NCBI GenBank assembly: GCA_020024595.1
Contig: JAHHTO010000048.1
Span: forward strand, 1 to 14,778
DNA length: 14,778 nucleotides
Source of the DNA: Schaedlerella sp.
GTDB lineage: Bacteria > Bacillota > Clostridia > Lachnospirales > Lachnospiraceae
Direction of reading: 5' to 3'
In this document: in pieces, positions 1 through 7,342 of the stretch
Layout of the letters: the number at the start of each line of letters is the position of its first letter
Numbering within the stretch: the stretch's first letter is position 1
Position numbers and translations under genes: made by a program
Notes under the pieces: generated by a model
Seen by the model: only the letters and a program-made list of their open reading frames with translations
Told to the model about the DNA's origin: nothing
The model's database searches: none

Positions 1-1
1 C

Positions 2-727
2 GATAAAGTACGCCTAAAAATCGTCCACACTTTCGGTGTAGTAAAACAGGCAACAGCGATTGCCAAGCGCATGAGTCTTTCTCAGGAAGATACCGAACTG
101 GCCCGCCTCATTGCACTGCTTCACGATATCGGGCGCTTTGAACAGCTAAAGCGTTTTGACAGTTTTGAACCGACTACAATGAATCATGCTGCCTACGGCG
201 TTGAGCTTTTGTTTAAAGAGGGAATGCTTCGCCAATTCATTTCCGAAGATACTTATGACTCTGTTATCCGCACTGCAATCGCAAAACACAGTGACTTTGC
301 CCTTGAAAATATAACTGACGAGCGCACCCTTCTTCATGCTCGGCTGATTCGAGACGCTGACAAGCTGGATAATTGCCGTGTCAAACTGCAGGATGCGTTA
401 GAAACATTTATGGACGCATCTGCCGAAGAGATCGGAGCACAGGAGATTTCCCCGATTATTTACGATACTGTATTTCAAAACCGCTGTATCTTGTCTGAAG
501 ACCGGGTAACAAAGATGGATTATTGGGTGTCCTATATCGCTTACTTTTTTGACATCAATTTTGCTGCCAGTTTCGATATCATTTCGGAACATCATTATCT
601 AAAACGGATCGTGGAACAAATTCCATACTCGAACCCGAAGACAGCGGCCGAAATGAATAAAATTACAGATCATATCTCACATTATATTGACCAACATACT
701 ACAGCTAGGAATACCGGTTCTTTGTAA
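2..727 (+). CDS. HD-domain metal-dependent phosphohydrolase, 5' end missing
   Basis: The reading frame is open to the left edge, so this is the last 241 residues of a longer protein and the ATG at position 71 is internal. The sequence before that ATG carries a histidine (fragment residue 9, context KIVHTFGV) that is the expected first metal ligand of an HD domain. It is followed by the HD pair in ALLHDIGR (H41, D42), a histidine in MNHAAYG, another in KHSDF, and a distal aspartate in RDADKLDN (about 118-125). HD proteins hydrolyse phosphate esters, often of nucleotides, using a divalent metal. The substrate cannot be read from the sequence, and no transmembrane segment is visible. The 3' end overlaps the convergent Ca2+-ATPase gene by 23 bp. 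The HD assignment is secure; the biochemical role is unknown. Confidence 0.88.
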   Translation, partial: DKVRLKIVHTFGVVKQATAIAKRMSLSQEDTELARLIALLHDIGRFEQLKRFDSFEPTTMNHAAYGVELLFKEGMLRQFISEDTYDSVIRTAIAKHSDFALENITDERTLLHARLIRDADKLDNCRVKLQDALETFMDASAEEIGAQEISPIIYDTVFQNRCILSEDRVTKMDYWVSYIAYFFDINFAASFDIISEHHYLKRIVEQIPYSNPKTAAEMNKITDHISHYIDQHTTARNTGSL

Positions 728-3431
728 CGTTCTCTTTTCCTGCCGCCTCCAATCGAAACAGCCCTACAAAAATTTCATGTGCCAGTACCGGAAATGCCGC
801 CAGCACCAACAATACCATCCATTCCCGAAATGTCAGCGATGCTGTCCCGAACATACCCACCAGATACGGTACCTCTGTTACCGCCATCTGTAGACCAAGT
901 CCAATCACAAACGCTGCTGCCATCAAAGGATTAAAGGTATTCCGTCTGGAAAAAACAGAGGTCCTCACATCCCGCATTCCCCACGCATGAAACAACTGAG
1001 AGATTCCAAGTACAGTAAATGCATAGGTCTGCGCCCTTGTCAGAACCGCTGTATCTTGGAGGACTGATGCTATATTTTCCAGTGTAAATGTCTGCTGCCC
1101 CTGTGCCAGGATCTCCCACGGAAGCTTTAAGAATGCCGTCAGACTAATTGCTGCAATCAGAACCCCATAGAAAATCGTACACTGCAATCCTCCGTCGGAA
1201 AATAAGCCCTCCTTTGCCCCTCGTGGTGGAAGCTTCATCAACAACTCTTTATCATTCTGATCGACTCCGAGTGCCAGTGCAGGCATAGAATCTGTAATCA
1301 GATTGATCCATAAAATGTGGCTGGCTTTTAACGGGGATGCCATTCCCAGAAGTACTGCTGTAAACATGGTAATGATCTCTCCAAAGTTAGAAGACAACAA
1401 AAACAAGACTGTTTTTTTAATATTCTGATAAATACTTCTACCTTCTTCAATTGCCTTCTCAATCGTCGCAAAATTGTCATCTGTCAGAATCATGTCGGAA
1501 GCATTTTTCGCTACATCAGTTCCTGCTTTTCCCATCGCAATTCCGATATCCGCCATTCGCAGAGACGGCGCATCATTTACTCCATCTCCGGTCATTGCCG
1601 CAATATTCCCCACTTTCTTTAGAACTTTCACGATTCTGACTTTATGTTCCGGGGAAACCCGTGCAAATACACTTGCCTCCTGCAACCGGTTCCCTAGTTG
1701 AATATCTGACAATGTATCCAGTTCTTCTCCTGTGATACATTCACTTGCTTTCTTTGTAATTCCCAGTTCTTTCGCGATAGCAAATGCGGTATCCGCATGA
1801 TCTCCGGTAATCATGATTGTTCTCACACCCGCACCTTTAAATTTCTCTACTGCAGCTTTTGCCTCTGGGCGAATAGGATCTTTCATTCCTGCCAGCCCAA
1901 GGAAAATCAAATCCTTTTCATTCATAAGGAGGGAGGATCGTTCCGATTCTGTTGCTTTCTGTTCAAATTTCACTGCCAATGCCAGTACACGAAGTGCCCG
2001 AGAAGACATTTCTTCCATTGCTTTTAAAATCTTTCTCCGTTTCACCTCACTCAGTGGCTGTACCGAACCATTGATCCAGATTTTGGTACATCGTTTCAGC
2101 ACCACATCCGGTGCACCTTTTGTGTAGGCAGTCCACTGATTTCTGTTCTTATGAACAGTTGTCATCATCTTCCGAACAGAATCAAAAGAACGTTCCTTTA
2201 CCCGCGGGAAATACTGTTCTTCCTGCGTTTTTCTAACTTCACAGCTCTCTGCCATATGTAAAAGTGCCAGTTCTGTTGGATCACCAAGTTCTGTCTCCCC
2301 GATCATCGCATCATTGCACAATACAAATCCTCTTAAGAATTCCATCGGAAGTTCCTGTGATGAATTCCCTGTTCCAAACTTACTGACTGGTATCATCCGT
2401 TCATTGACATAGCAAGTTGTGACCGTCATTTTATTCTGGGTCAATGTCCCTGTTTTATCCGAACATACCACATTCACTGCACCTAGCGTTTCCACCGATG
2501 GCAGCTTTCGCACGATCGTATTGACTTTGACCATTCTGGAGACACTCATTGCCAGTACAATCGTGACCACTGCCGGGAGACCTTCCGGTACTGCTGCGAC
2601 TGCCAGTGAAATCGCTGTAATCAGCATTTCCGGTATATTACGGTGCTGGAAAACAGCAATAGTAAACAGCAGAATACACAACAATACAGACACGATACTA
2701 AGCAGCCGTCCCAGTTCTGCAAGCTTTTTCTGAAGCGGTGTATATTCTCTTGGAACTTCTTTGATAATGGATGCGATTTTACCAATTTCCGTTTCCATTC
2801 CAACAGCGATAACCACACCCTCTCCACGTCCTCCGGTCACAAGCGTAGACATAAATGCTTCGTTTTTCCGCTCTCCGATTTGCAGTGTCTTTCCAGCAAT
2901 AAATTCTGCATCTTTCTCAACCGGAAGGGATTCTCCGGTAAGAGCAGATTCCTCCACTTTCAGATTCCACGTCTTCGTTAGTCGCAAATCTGCAGGAATC
3001 TGTACTCCCGCTTCCAAAATAACAATATCTCCGATTACCAACTCTGATGCAGGAAGTTCCAGAATTTCTCCATCTCTTCTGACCAGTGCTTGAGGACTTG
3101 TCAGCTTCTTCAATGAATCCAACGCTTTCTGTGCTTTTCCTTCTTGAATCACCCCTACTGCGGCATTCACGAAAATAACAATAGTAATAATGATCGCATC
3201 GCTCACTTCTTTTAATAGGAATGATACAAATGCTGCCACCAACAGTACACAAATAAGCGGGTCATTTAACTGCTCCAGAAATGCTGCCACTGCAGTCTTT
3301 TTCTTTTCCTGTTCCAGTTCATTTCTCCCATTTTCATCAAGACGCCTCTGGGCTTCCTGTCTCGAAAGTCCTTTTTCCTGCTCTATTTGGAAATGTTTAC
3401 ATATCTCCTGTACCGTTTTTTCTTCAAACAA
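705..3431 (-). CDS. P-type Ca2+-transporting ATPase (P2A, SERCA/YloB-like)
   Basis: This 908-residue membrane pump is predicted to export Ca2+ at the expense of ATP. All P-type landmarks are present: N-terminal cation ATPase domain, actuator loop TGES (165-168), M4 motif PEGLPA (282-287), phosphorylated Asp325 in DKTGT, nucleotide-binding KGAPD (438-442), hinge GDGVNDAP (615-622) and a six-helix C-terminal block. SERCA-like Ca2+ ligands are visible: E283 in M4, N682 and E685 in SSNFGE (M5), and N710, T713 and D714 in NLITDSMP (M6). The M8 glutamate of SERCA appears replaced by Ser/Gln in GISQLFHAW, so the number of ions moved per cycle is uncertain. The start is TTG at 3431, chosen because AGGAGG (3447-3442) lies 10 nt upstream and it gives a normal N-terminus; no in-frame ATG fits. 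The 5' region forms a terminator-like hairpin. Specificity for Ca2+ over Mn2+ is inferred. Confidence 0.96.
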   Translation of the reverse strand: MFEEKTVQEICKHFQIEQEKGLSRQEAQRRLDENGRNELEQEKKKTAVAAFLEQLNDPLICVLLVAAFVSFLLKEVSDAIIITIVIFVNAAVGVIQEGKAQKALDSLKKLTSPQALVRRDGEILELPASELVIGDIVILEAGVQIPADLRLTKTWNLKVEESALTGESLPVEKDAEFIAGKTLQIGERKNEAFMSTLVTGGRGEGVVIAVGMETEIGKIASIIKEVPREYTPLQKKLAELGRLLSIVSVLLCILLFTIAVFQHRNIPEMLITAISLAVAAVPEGLPAVVTIVLAMSVSRMVKVNTIVRKLPSVETLGAVNVVCSDKTGTLTQNKMTVTTCYVNERMIPVSKFGTGNSSQELPMEFLRGFVLCNDAMIGETELGDPTELALLHMAESCEVRKTQEEQYFPRVKERSFDSVRKMMTTVHKNRNQWTAYTKGAPDVVLKRCTKIWINGSVQPLSEVKRRKILKAMEEMSSRALRVLALAVKFEQKATESERSSLLMNEKDLIFLGLAGMKDPIRPEAKAAVEKFKGAGVRTIMITGDHADTAFAIAKELGITKKASECITGEELDTLSDIQLGNRLQEASVFARVSPEHKVRIVKVLKKVGNIAAMTGDGVNDAPSLRMADIGIAMGKAGTDVAKNASDMILTDDNFATIEKAIEEGRSIYQNIKKTVLFLLSSNFGEIITMFTAVLLGMASPLKASHILWINLITDSMPALALGVDQNDKELLMKLPPRGAKEGLFSDGGLQCTIFYGVLIAAISLTAFLKLPWEILAQGQQTFTLENIASVLQDTAVLTRAQTYAFTVLGISQLFHAWGMRDVRTSVFSRRNTFNPLMAAAFVIGLGLQMAVTEVPYLVGMFGTASLTFREWMVLLVLAAFPVLAHEIFVGLFRLEAAGKENVTKNRYS

Positions 3432-3495
3432 AAAAATCCCCCCTCCTCATGCTTGTACGAATCCTACTGTATCGTATGCATGACATGAGGGGGAT
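3430..3495 (-). terminator. Intrinsic terminator overlapping the Ca2+-ATPase ribosome binding site
   Basis: Read on the minus strand after spmA, an arm ATCCCCCTC (3495-3487) pairs with GAGGGGGGAT (with one extra G). After a 3-versus-1-nt internal loop, TCATGC pairs with GCATGA, and then TACGA pairs with TCGTA around an 11-nt loop. Seven T residues (3436-3430) follow directly. That is the form of a rho-independent terminator. The 3' arm also contains the AGGAGG used by the ATPase, and the last two Ts are the first two bases of its TTG start. It may end the spmA transcript, sequester the ATPase ribosome binding site, or both. No known metal-sensing aptamer is recognisable around it. Confidence 0.65.
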
Positions 3496-3510
3496 ATGAC
3501 ATCAAGATCC

Positions 3511-4125
3511 TCATCGTCTCTCTGCAAACTTGCAGAACACCACTGCAGTCAATGTACTTATTGCCGTCGCAGCAATTCCCGCCCCTGTGATCGCTGCCGG
3601 ATTCACACTTCCATATTGACTTCGATAAGCAATCACATTAACCGGGATCAATTGCAAAGATGAAATATTCATAATCAGAAATGTACACATCTCATTGCTT
3701 GCAACCCCCTTCTTGTGTGGCTTGACAAACCTGCTTCTTTCTTTTGCATTACGTCTCTCATCTTCCAACTTTTCCAATTCTGTCATTGCCTGTAGTCCGG
3801 CGGGCGTTGCTGCCCAGCCAAGACCCAGAAAGTTAGCAACAAAATTTGTAGTAATATATTCATTTGCTTTATGCCCCTGTGGAATGTTAGGAAACAGGAA
3901 ATGAATCAACGGCTGCATCTTTTTTGATGCTAGCTTGATAATTCCGGCATGCGTCGCAATCTCCATCATTCCAACCCAGAAAGACATAACTCCCATCATT
4001 GTAATACAAAGTGTCACAGCCTCCTTTGCCGAATCCAGCGCCGCATTTGTCACCTCTGTCATCCTTCCGTTAAATGCACCAAAAATAATTCCTATAATAA
4101 TCATTCCCGCCCAAAGATAATTCAT
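3511..4125 (-). CDS. spmA: Spore maturation protein A
   Basis: A 204-residue integral membrane protein of the nucleoside-recognition (Gate) family, close to the roughly 196 residues of B. subtilis SpmA. The family pattern is clear: N-terminal helix ending in FGAFNGRM, then ALDSAKEAVTL, FWVGMMEIA, LFPNIPQGHKANEYI, the NFLGLGWAATPAGLQAM block (about 93-115), and NISSLQLIPVNVIAYR. With SpmB it is needed in Bacillus and Clostridium for full spore-core dehydration and heat resistance; the transported substrate is unknown. The ATG lies one base beyond the TAG stop of the DUF885 gene, and its GGGAG ribosome binding site is inside that gene, so translation is probably coupled. SpmB is not next door but is encoded divergently beyond the DUF885 gene. 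A terminator-like hairpin follows the stop. Confidence 0.93.
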   Translation of the reverse strand: MNYLWAGMIIIGIIFGAFNGRMTEVTNAALDSAKEAVTLCITMMGVMSFWVGMMEIATHAGIIKLASKKMQPLIHFLFPNIPQGHKANEYITTNFVANFLGLGWAATPAGLQAMTELEKLEDERRNAKERSRFVKPHKKGVASNEMCTFLIMNISSLQLIPVNVIAYRSQYGSVNPAAITGAGIAATAISTLTAVVFCKFAERR

Positions 4126-4126
4126 C

Positions 4127-5896
4127 CTATTTCATCTCCCTCATATATTTCTCCACAATTTCAAATGGTGCCGGTCCTACAGACAATACCGCCTTGTGAA
4201 ATTCTTTCTGTGAAAAATTTGCACCTTTTTCCTGAATCCATTCCTTTTTCAATTCCAGAAATTCCAGATATCCAATATAATATTTCAAATAGTTTCCCGG
4301 TGAACCAAGAATCAGATTATAAATACGCTCAATCGTTGCTGCATCCTGAATCCCATAATCGGCAAAAAATGACGCCGTATCCGCCTTACTCCAGCCATTA
4401 TAATGAATCCCGATATCCGCCAGTGTATAAAGTCCCAAAATGATAGAACTGTTTCTCTGTAAAAGCACTGCTTGCTCTTTTGTAAGCGGCGCGAGAGAAT
4501 AACTTGCCATTTCTACATAAGTAGCCCAGCCTTCTACATAGCCACCAAACTGAAACGTACTTCGAATCGGATCTGGATTGGTATCTGCGTAATAAACCGT
4601 CTGATACAGATGCCCCGGATATCCTTCATGTGCAAGTGTCGTAAACATCGTCAGCTCATTCCCAACATATGCCTCATTCACATAAATTACATTATTCTTG
4701 TAGTCATCAATCGCTGGAATCATATAAAATGCCGGACTCAGATGTGCCTGCAATGCTTTCGGTACATATTTTACACAGACATTTGTTTCCGGCGGTTCTG
4801 GAAAGTTCTTCTCAATACCTTTTTCTAATTTCTTCAAAATCGACACTGGATTTAGTGCTGTTTGCGCTGCAACCTGCATAGAAGCAGTTTCCTGAATTTC
4901 TTCAAAGTTTCCTTTCCCTCCCAGTACCTGTTCCATCACTTCTAGATCTTCTATGATCTGCTTTCTTGTCATTTTTTCCATTTCCGGAACTGTTCGTTCT
5001 GAACCAACTGCAGACTGTACAACATGCTCATAATAATCTTTTCCATTTGGATAATAACACAGTCCTGCCTCATTTCTACCATTTCCTTTTAGTTCCTGTA
5101 CAACAACAGTGATTTTATGAAATGCCGGAAGCACATAACTATTCAGCATAAGTGCATTTTTCTCTATATAATCACTTTTTTCTTTTTCGCTTAGTTCCTT
5201 TATGGTTTTAATTCGTTCTACAAATGTGGAAATCAGATAGTTATTTTCCCCCATTCCCATAAATGCATTACACTGTGCAATCACCTGCTCTGCAGCATCA
5301 TCTGACATAAACAACCCGGCATCGGCCTTCTTTCGCTCAAACGCGATCAACGAATCTATATACTCCGGCGTCGACTTCAGAAGAGACAAATAAGTATCTA
5401 TATCCCTACGATTTTCAAGCGGATATTCGGAAAGCACAACCGGAAGTTGTGTCTGTACACCACTCACCAGTCCCAACGGTTCCTTGTATAACATGTATTC
5501 TGAATCTTTCTTGACACTTTCCAAATAACACTTCATCACATCATAAGTTAATCTGTTCTGCACATCCAATTTGTTATATGCAAACTTTTCCATCGCTGTT
5601 TCTAAATTTTCGACGGCTGCCAGCTGCTGCCCGGCATCTGTAGCAAAGCTGCCAAAGGTTACCTTTTGCTCTTTGATTCCATATTTTTCTGGATTTTTCA
5701 ATGTATAATGAATGCTGATTGTATTGGAAGATGTTTCTTGACAGAAGACTTCTTTTGTGAATGCTCGGAATTCTTGATTGACACTTCCCGGCGAATGACT
5801 CTGACACCCGGCCAGAAAGAGGAATGAAATCATTCCAAACATAAGAATGATGGCTGCAAACCGCCTTTTTATGTATTTAGAAAATAGAACTGGCAT
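4127..5896 (-). CDS. DUF885-family zincin-like metallopeptidase, predicted lipoprotein
   Basis: This 589-residue protein starts with a basic N-terminus (KYIKRR), a hydrophobic stretch and a lipobox LAGC (28-31), so Cys31 should be lipidated and the protein anchored on the outer face of the membrane, or in the intermembrane space if made in the mother cell of a sporangium. The DUF885 signature is present: HEGYPGH (423-429) giving two histidine ligands and a glutamate, and EGWATYVE (455-462), where E455 or E462 is the likely further ligand. These fit a gluzincin-type metallopeptidase fold. The substrate is unknown. The ATG has a GGGGAG ribosome binding site 6 nt upstream. It is the first gene of an apparent operon with spmA, and a sigma-E-like promoter lies about 30 bp upstream, which suggests but does not prove expression during sporulation. 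The family assignment is firm; the role is inferred. Confidence 0.9.
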   Translation of the reverse strand: MPVLFSKYIKRRFAAIILMFGMISFLFLAGCQSHSPGSVNQEFRAFTKEVFCQETSSNTISIHYTLKNPEKYGIKEQKVTFGSFATDAGQQLAAVENLETAMEKFAYNKLDVQNRLTYDVMKCYLESVKKDSEYMLYKEPLGLVSGVQTQLPVVLSEYPLENRRDIDTYLSLLKSTPEYIDSLIAFERKKADAGLFMSDDAAEQVIAQCNAFMGMGENNYLISTFVERIKTIKELSEKEKSDYIEKNALMLNSYVLPAFHKITVVVQELKGNGRNEAGLCYYPNGKDYYEHVVQSAVGSERTVPEMEKMTRKQIIEDLEVMEQVLGGKGNFEEIQETASMQVAAQTALNPVSILKKLEKGIEKNFPEPPETNVCVKYVPKALQAHLSPAFYMIPAIDDYKNNVIYVNEAYVGNELTMFTTLAHEGYPGHLYQTVYYADTNPDPIRSTFQFGGYVEGWATYVEMASYSLAPLTKEQAVLLQRNSSIILGLYTLADIGIHYNGWSKADTASFFADYGIQDAATIERIYNLILGSPGNYLKYYIGYLEFLELKKEWIQEKGANFSQKEFHKAVLSVGPAPFEIVEKYMREMK

Positions 5897-5923
5897 TAGA
5901 AACTCCCCTAAGCACTTTGTTCT

Positions 5924-5952
5924 ATCTTATGAAAAATAAATTTTTCTTATTC
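5924..5952 (-). promoter_or_regulatory. Candidate sigma-E-type promoter for the DUF885-spmA operon
   Basis: On the minus strand a -35-like GAATAAG (5952-5946) is separated by 14 nt from a -10-like CATAAGAT (5931-5924). The B. subtilis sigma-E consensus is roughly KMATATT, 14 nt, CATACANT. The matches are 5/7 and 6/8 with the preferred spacing. A vegetative promoter fits poorly here: the best TTGAAT/TAAGAT pair is 19 nt apart. B. subtilis spmA is a sigma-E gene, which supports the reading, but A/T-rich DNA gives chance matches. Confidence 0.35.
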
Positions 5953-6027
5953 AACAAAGACAACCTGTATTTTGAATCACCAGTCGTGAAATCATTATCC
6001 AAGTTGTCCTCTTACGTAAACCTCTCT

Positions 6028-6035
6028 GTTATAAA
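6028..6035 (+). promoter_or_regulatory. Candidate extended -10 element upstream of spmB
   Basis: TG-T-TATAAA lies about 50 bp before the chosen spmB start and resembles an extended -10 for the vegetative sigma factor. No good -35 exists at 17 nt; TTGTCC sits 20 nt upstream. The divergent intergenic region (5897-6086) must hold the spmB promoter, but this site is only the best visible candidate. A clean sigma-E or sigma-G match on this strand was not found. Confidence 0.25.
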
Positions 6036-6086
6036 TATACTTCTTATGCATATATATAAATGAATCCTATTGATCGGAGTGCACCT

Positions 6087-6611
6087 ATGCAGTTTTTTAT
6101 ATATATTTCTAATTTTATTATTCCATTTCTCATCCTTGCCATTATTTCCTATGGCATTCTGATGGGAACAAATGTATACGATACCTTTATCAAAGGTGCT
6201 CGAAACGGATTTTTCACTGTTATTAAAATCATGCCGACATTAATCGGGTTGATGGTTGCAGTGGGCATCCTGCGTTCCTCCGGTTTTCTCGAATTCTTCT
6301 CTCGAATCCTTGGACACTTTACCGCTTCTATTGGATTTCCCGGGGAACTTGTACCACTCACCCTCGTCAAAATGTTCTCATCTTCTGCAGCAACAGGTCT
6401 CTTACTGGATATTTTCAAAGAATACGGAACGGACTCCCGCCTGGGTTTAATCGCCTCAATCTCCATGTCCTGTACAGAAACTATTTTTTACACAATGAGT
6501 GTATATTTCATGACTGTAAAAGTAACGAAAACACGCTATACTCTGCCCGGTGCCCTGCTGGCAACCTTCGCAGGTCTTGTGGCAAGTGTAATACTTGCAG
6601 GAATGATGTAA
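6087..6611 (+). CDS. spmB: Spore maturation protein B
   Basis: A 174-residue membrane protein of the nucleoside-recognition (Gate) family, against about 178 in B. subtilis SpmB. Diagnostic stretches are GARNGFFTVIKIMPTLIGLMVA, MFSSSAATGLLLDIF, GLIASISMSCTETIFYT and the C-terminal LPGALLATFAG. It works with SpmA in spore-core dehydration; the mechanism is not known. The start is the ATG at 6087, because GGAG (6076-6079) lies 7 nt upstream and the protein then begins with its first helix (MQFFIYISNF). An in-frame ATG at 6060 has no ribosome binding site and would add nine non-conserved residues. Unusually, the gene is not adjacent to spmA: it is transcribed away from the DUF885-spmA operon across a 190-bp divergent region. 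It converges on the ABC ATPase gene with 13 bp between stop codons. Confidence 0.93.
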   Translation: MQFFIYISNFIIPFLILAIISYGILMGTNVYDTFIKGARNGFFTVIKIMPTLIGLMVAVGILRSSGFLEFFSRILGHFTASIGFPGELVPLTLVKMFSSSAATGLLLDIFKEYGTDSRLGLIASISMSCTETIFYTMSVYFMTVKVTKTRYTLPGALLATFAGLVASVILAGMM

Positions 6612-6624
6612 GATATCTTTTTTC

Positions 6625-7278
6625 TTACTTCACTTCTGTAATCTGCCCTTCTTTCATAAACACAACCTTCGTTGCCAATGTAATTGCTTCTTCATAATCA
6701 TTTGTTACATAGAGGACGGTAATCCCCAACTTCCGATTGATTTTTTTGACATCGTGTAACATCTCCGCACGAAGCTTTTCATCATTATGAGCAAAATCTT
6801 CATCCAAAAGTAATGCCTTCGGATGAAATACAATGGCTCGTCCAAGTGCTACCTTCTGTTTTTGTGAATCTGTGATCGCTTTGATTTTTTTATCTAGTAT
6901 CTCTGAAATCCCCAAAAACTCTGCTGCTTCTTTTACACGAGAAGAAATCACATTTCGTGGCATATTGCGTAACTTCAGCCCAAGTGCCATATTGTCATAT
7001 ACATTAAAATGCTTATACAATGCATAATTTTGAAAAGCCATTGCAATCTTTCGATCTCGAGGTAGGATATCATTGAGTAAAATATCACCAAGATACATTT
7101 CCCCCGAAGTAATATCTTCCAATCCTCCAATCATACGAAGAATCGTAGACTTCCCACAGCCACTCGGACCATGAAATGTAACAAAATCACCGTCATTGAT
7201 ATGAAGAGAAACATCCTTTACAGAAACAAAACCATTTGGATATATTTTATTGATATTTTTTAATGTCAGACTTGCCAT
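6625..7278 (-). CDS. Orphan ABC-type ATPase, UgpC/MsmX-like, degenerate and lacking the TOBE domain
   Basis: The 217 residues match the nucleotide-binding domain of sugar-importer ATPases of the UgpC/MsmX group (start MASLTLKNINKIYPNG, Walker A GPSGCGKST at 37-45, FQNYALYKH Q-loop region). MsmX-type proteins are about 365 residues with a C-terminal TOBE domain; this one stops right after the ATPase core. Several catalytic motifs have changed: LSGGQ is ITDSQ (135-139), the D-loop is AHND (163-166), and the H-loop histidine is Asn193 (YVTNDYEEA). Walker B keeps D159 and E160. ATP binding looks possible but hydrolysis is doubtful. No permease or binding-protein gene is adjacent. The start is ATG 7278, with GAGGTG 7 nt upstream; a GTG at 7293 overlaps that site. 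The reading frame is intact, so this is not an obvious pseudogene. It may be a shared ATPase, a regulator or a decaying paralogue. Confidence 0.85.
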   Translation of the reverse strand: MASLTLKNINKIYPNGFVSVKDVSLHINDGDFVTFHGPSGCGKSTILRMIGGLEDITSGEMYLGDILLNDILPRDRKIAMAFQNYALYKHFNVYDNMALGLKLRNMPRNVISSRVKEAAEFLGISEILDKKIKAITDSQKQKVALGRAIVFHPKALLLDEDFAHNDEKLRAEMLHDVKKINRKLGITVLYVTNDYEEAITLATKVVFMKEGQITEVK

Positions 7279-7313
7279 AATCGGACACCTCACATTCTTT
7301 TCCCTATATTTAT

Positions 7314-7342
7314 ATTATACGACTTAATTCTTCTCCAAATAA
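7314..7342 (-). promoter_or_regulatory. Candidate promoter for the orphan ABC ATPase gene
   Basis: A perfect TATAAT -10 (7319-7314) lies about 36 bp upstream of the ABC ATPase start, just after the rsmI stop codon. The -35 is weak (TTATTT about 17 nt further upstream, inside the end of rsmI). The gene may therefore be transcribed alone as well as by read-through from rsmI. Confidence 0.4.

Noticed and set aside
71..73. ATG at 71 as the start of the HD-domain gene
   Set aside because: The frame is open upstream to the window edge and encodes the first conserved HD-domain histidine, so this methionine is internal.
1813..2127. Plus-strand open frames inside the Ca2+-ATPase gene (also at 2419-2733 and 2761-3093)
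   Set aside because: They are antisense shadows of a strongly conserved gene and resemble no family.
3432..3510. yybP-ykoY-type Mn2+ riboswitch before the cation ATPase
   Set aside because: The conserved GGGGAGUA and CGGAGGGA-type core segments are absent; only a simple hairpin is seen.
3949..4443. 164-codon open frame on the plus strand
   Set aside because: It lies antisense to the ends of spmA and the DUF885 gene, has low-complexity composition and no ribosome binding site; both overlapped proteins are well-supported family members.
6060..6062. ATG at 6060 as the start of spmB
   Set aside because: It has no ribosome binding site and adds non-conserved residues; the ATG at 6087 has GGAG at good spacing.
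7291..7293. GTG at 7293 as the start of the ABC ATPase
   Set aside because: It overlaps the GAGGTG ribosome binding site that serves the ATG at 7278, where family members normally begin.
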